Assembly (NCBI GenBank): GCA_937902665.1
Contig: CALELM010000074.1
Coordinates: forward strand, 1-64,000
DNA: 64,000 nucleotides
Reading direction: 5' to 3'
Origin: an uncultured Selenomonadaceae bacterium
GTDB taxonomy: Bacteria > Bacillota > Negativicutes > Selenomonadales > Selenomonadaceae
Shown: positions 62,462-64,000 of the stretch, in pieces
Numbering within the stretch: the first letter of the stretch is position 1
Layout of the letters: every line of letters begins with the position of its first letter
The notes under the pieces: generated by a model
Seen by the model: only the letters and a program-made list of their open reading frames with translations
Databases searched by the model: none
What the model was told of the DNA's origin: nothing
Translations under genes and position numbers: made by a program

Positions 62462-64000
<1,539 letters not shown>

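Overview
This window (about 64 kb, roughly mid-40s to 50% G+C by eye) comes from a flagellated member of the Firmicutes. The most likely placement is the Negativicutes (Selenomonas-like family), but genus and species cannot be fixed from the sequence alone. The reasons are: the order dprA-topA-trmFO-hslV-hslU-codY running straight into flgB-flgC-fliE-fliF, as in Bacillus-type genomes; CheC, CheD and FliY type chemotaxis; a sigma-28 gene inside the fla/che operon; and a lysyl-tRNA synthetase with a C-terminal tRNA-binding domain. Almost every gene is on the minus strand. The clear plus-strand genes are mupG, deoD and a newly noticed 25-codon gene at 46366-46443.

Layout in plus coordinates. 1-300: leader region with one copy of a promoter-linked palindrome. 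295-1368: mupG. 1397-1642: tRNA-Pro and tRNA-Arg unit with a consensus promoter. 1649-2335: mtnN-like nucleosidase. 2449-34860: one very large flagellar and chemotaxis cluster, transcribed right to left from flgB: rod and basal body (flgB, flgC, fliE, fliF, fliG), export ATPase (fliH, fliI, fliJ), a lytic transglycosylase, a MotE-like protein, fliK, flgD, the TIGR02530 protein, flbD, fliL, fliM, fliY, cheY, fliO, fliP, fliQ, fliR, flhB, flhA, flhF, flhG, a PilZ/YcgR brake, cheB, cheA, cheW, cheC, cheD, fliA and accessory proteins. The hook gene flgE is not at its usual place between the TIGR02530 gene and flbD; a terminator and a tiny reading frame sit there. 35085-42678: codY and the hslVU-trmFO-topA-dprA group. 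42814-43182: folB. 43339-46033: a carbamoylase and hydantoinase pair. 46246-47291: the 25-aa membrane protein gene, and an NlpC/P60 hydrolase behind a c-di-AMP riboswitch. 47442-47791: RNase P RNA. 47952-48662: deoD. 48827-49498: a HicAB toxin-antitoxin module with a palindromic operator. 49613-64000: housekeeping genes (M18 aminopeptidase, dusB, coaX, birA, ftsH, hpt, tilS, an S1-domain protein, ftsB/divIC, a zinc-ribbon protein, a UgtP-like glycosyltransferase, an SDR, hup, an acidic small protein, and lysS running off the right edge).

The genes form a coherent motility programme: CodY at the head links it to nutrient state, FliA is encoded inside it, and a PilZ protein brings in c-di-GMP. 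The observation I rate highest is a roughly 45-bp element found four times (near 96-135, 23729-23768, 53801-53843 and 55907-55946). In every copy a -35/-10 pair with an 18-bp spacer reads on the minus strand, and in three copies a perfect inverted repeat sits over the -35 hexamer. The copies lie before fliL, birA and ftsH and before whatever lies left of the window. This looks like a shared operator/promoter, or a mobile promoter repeat.
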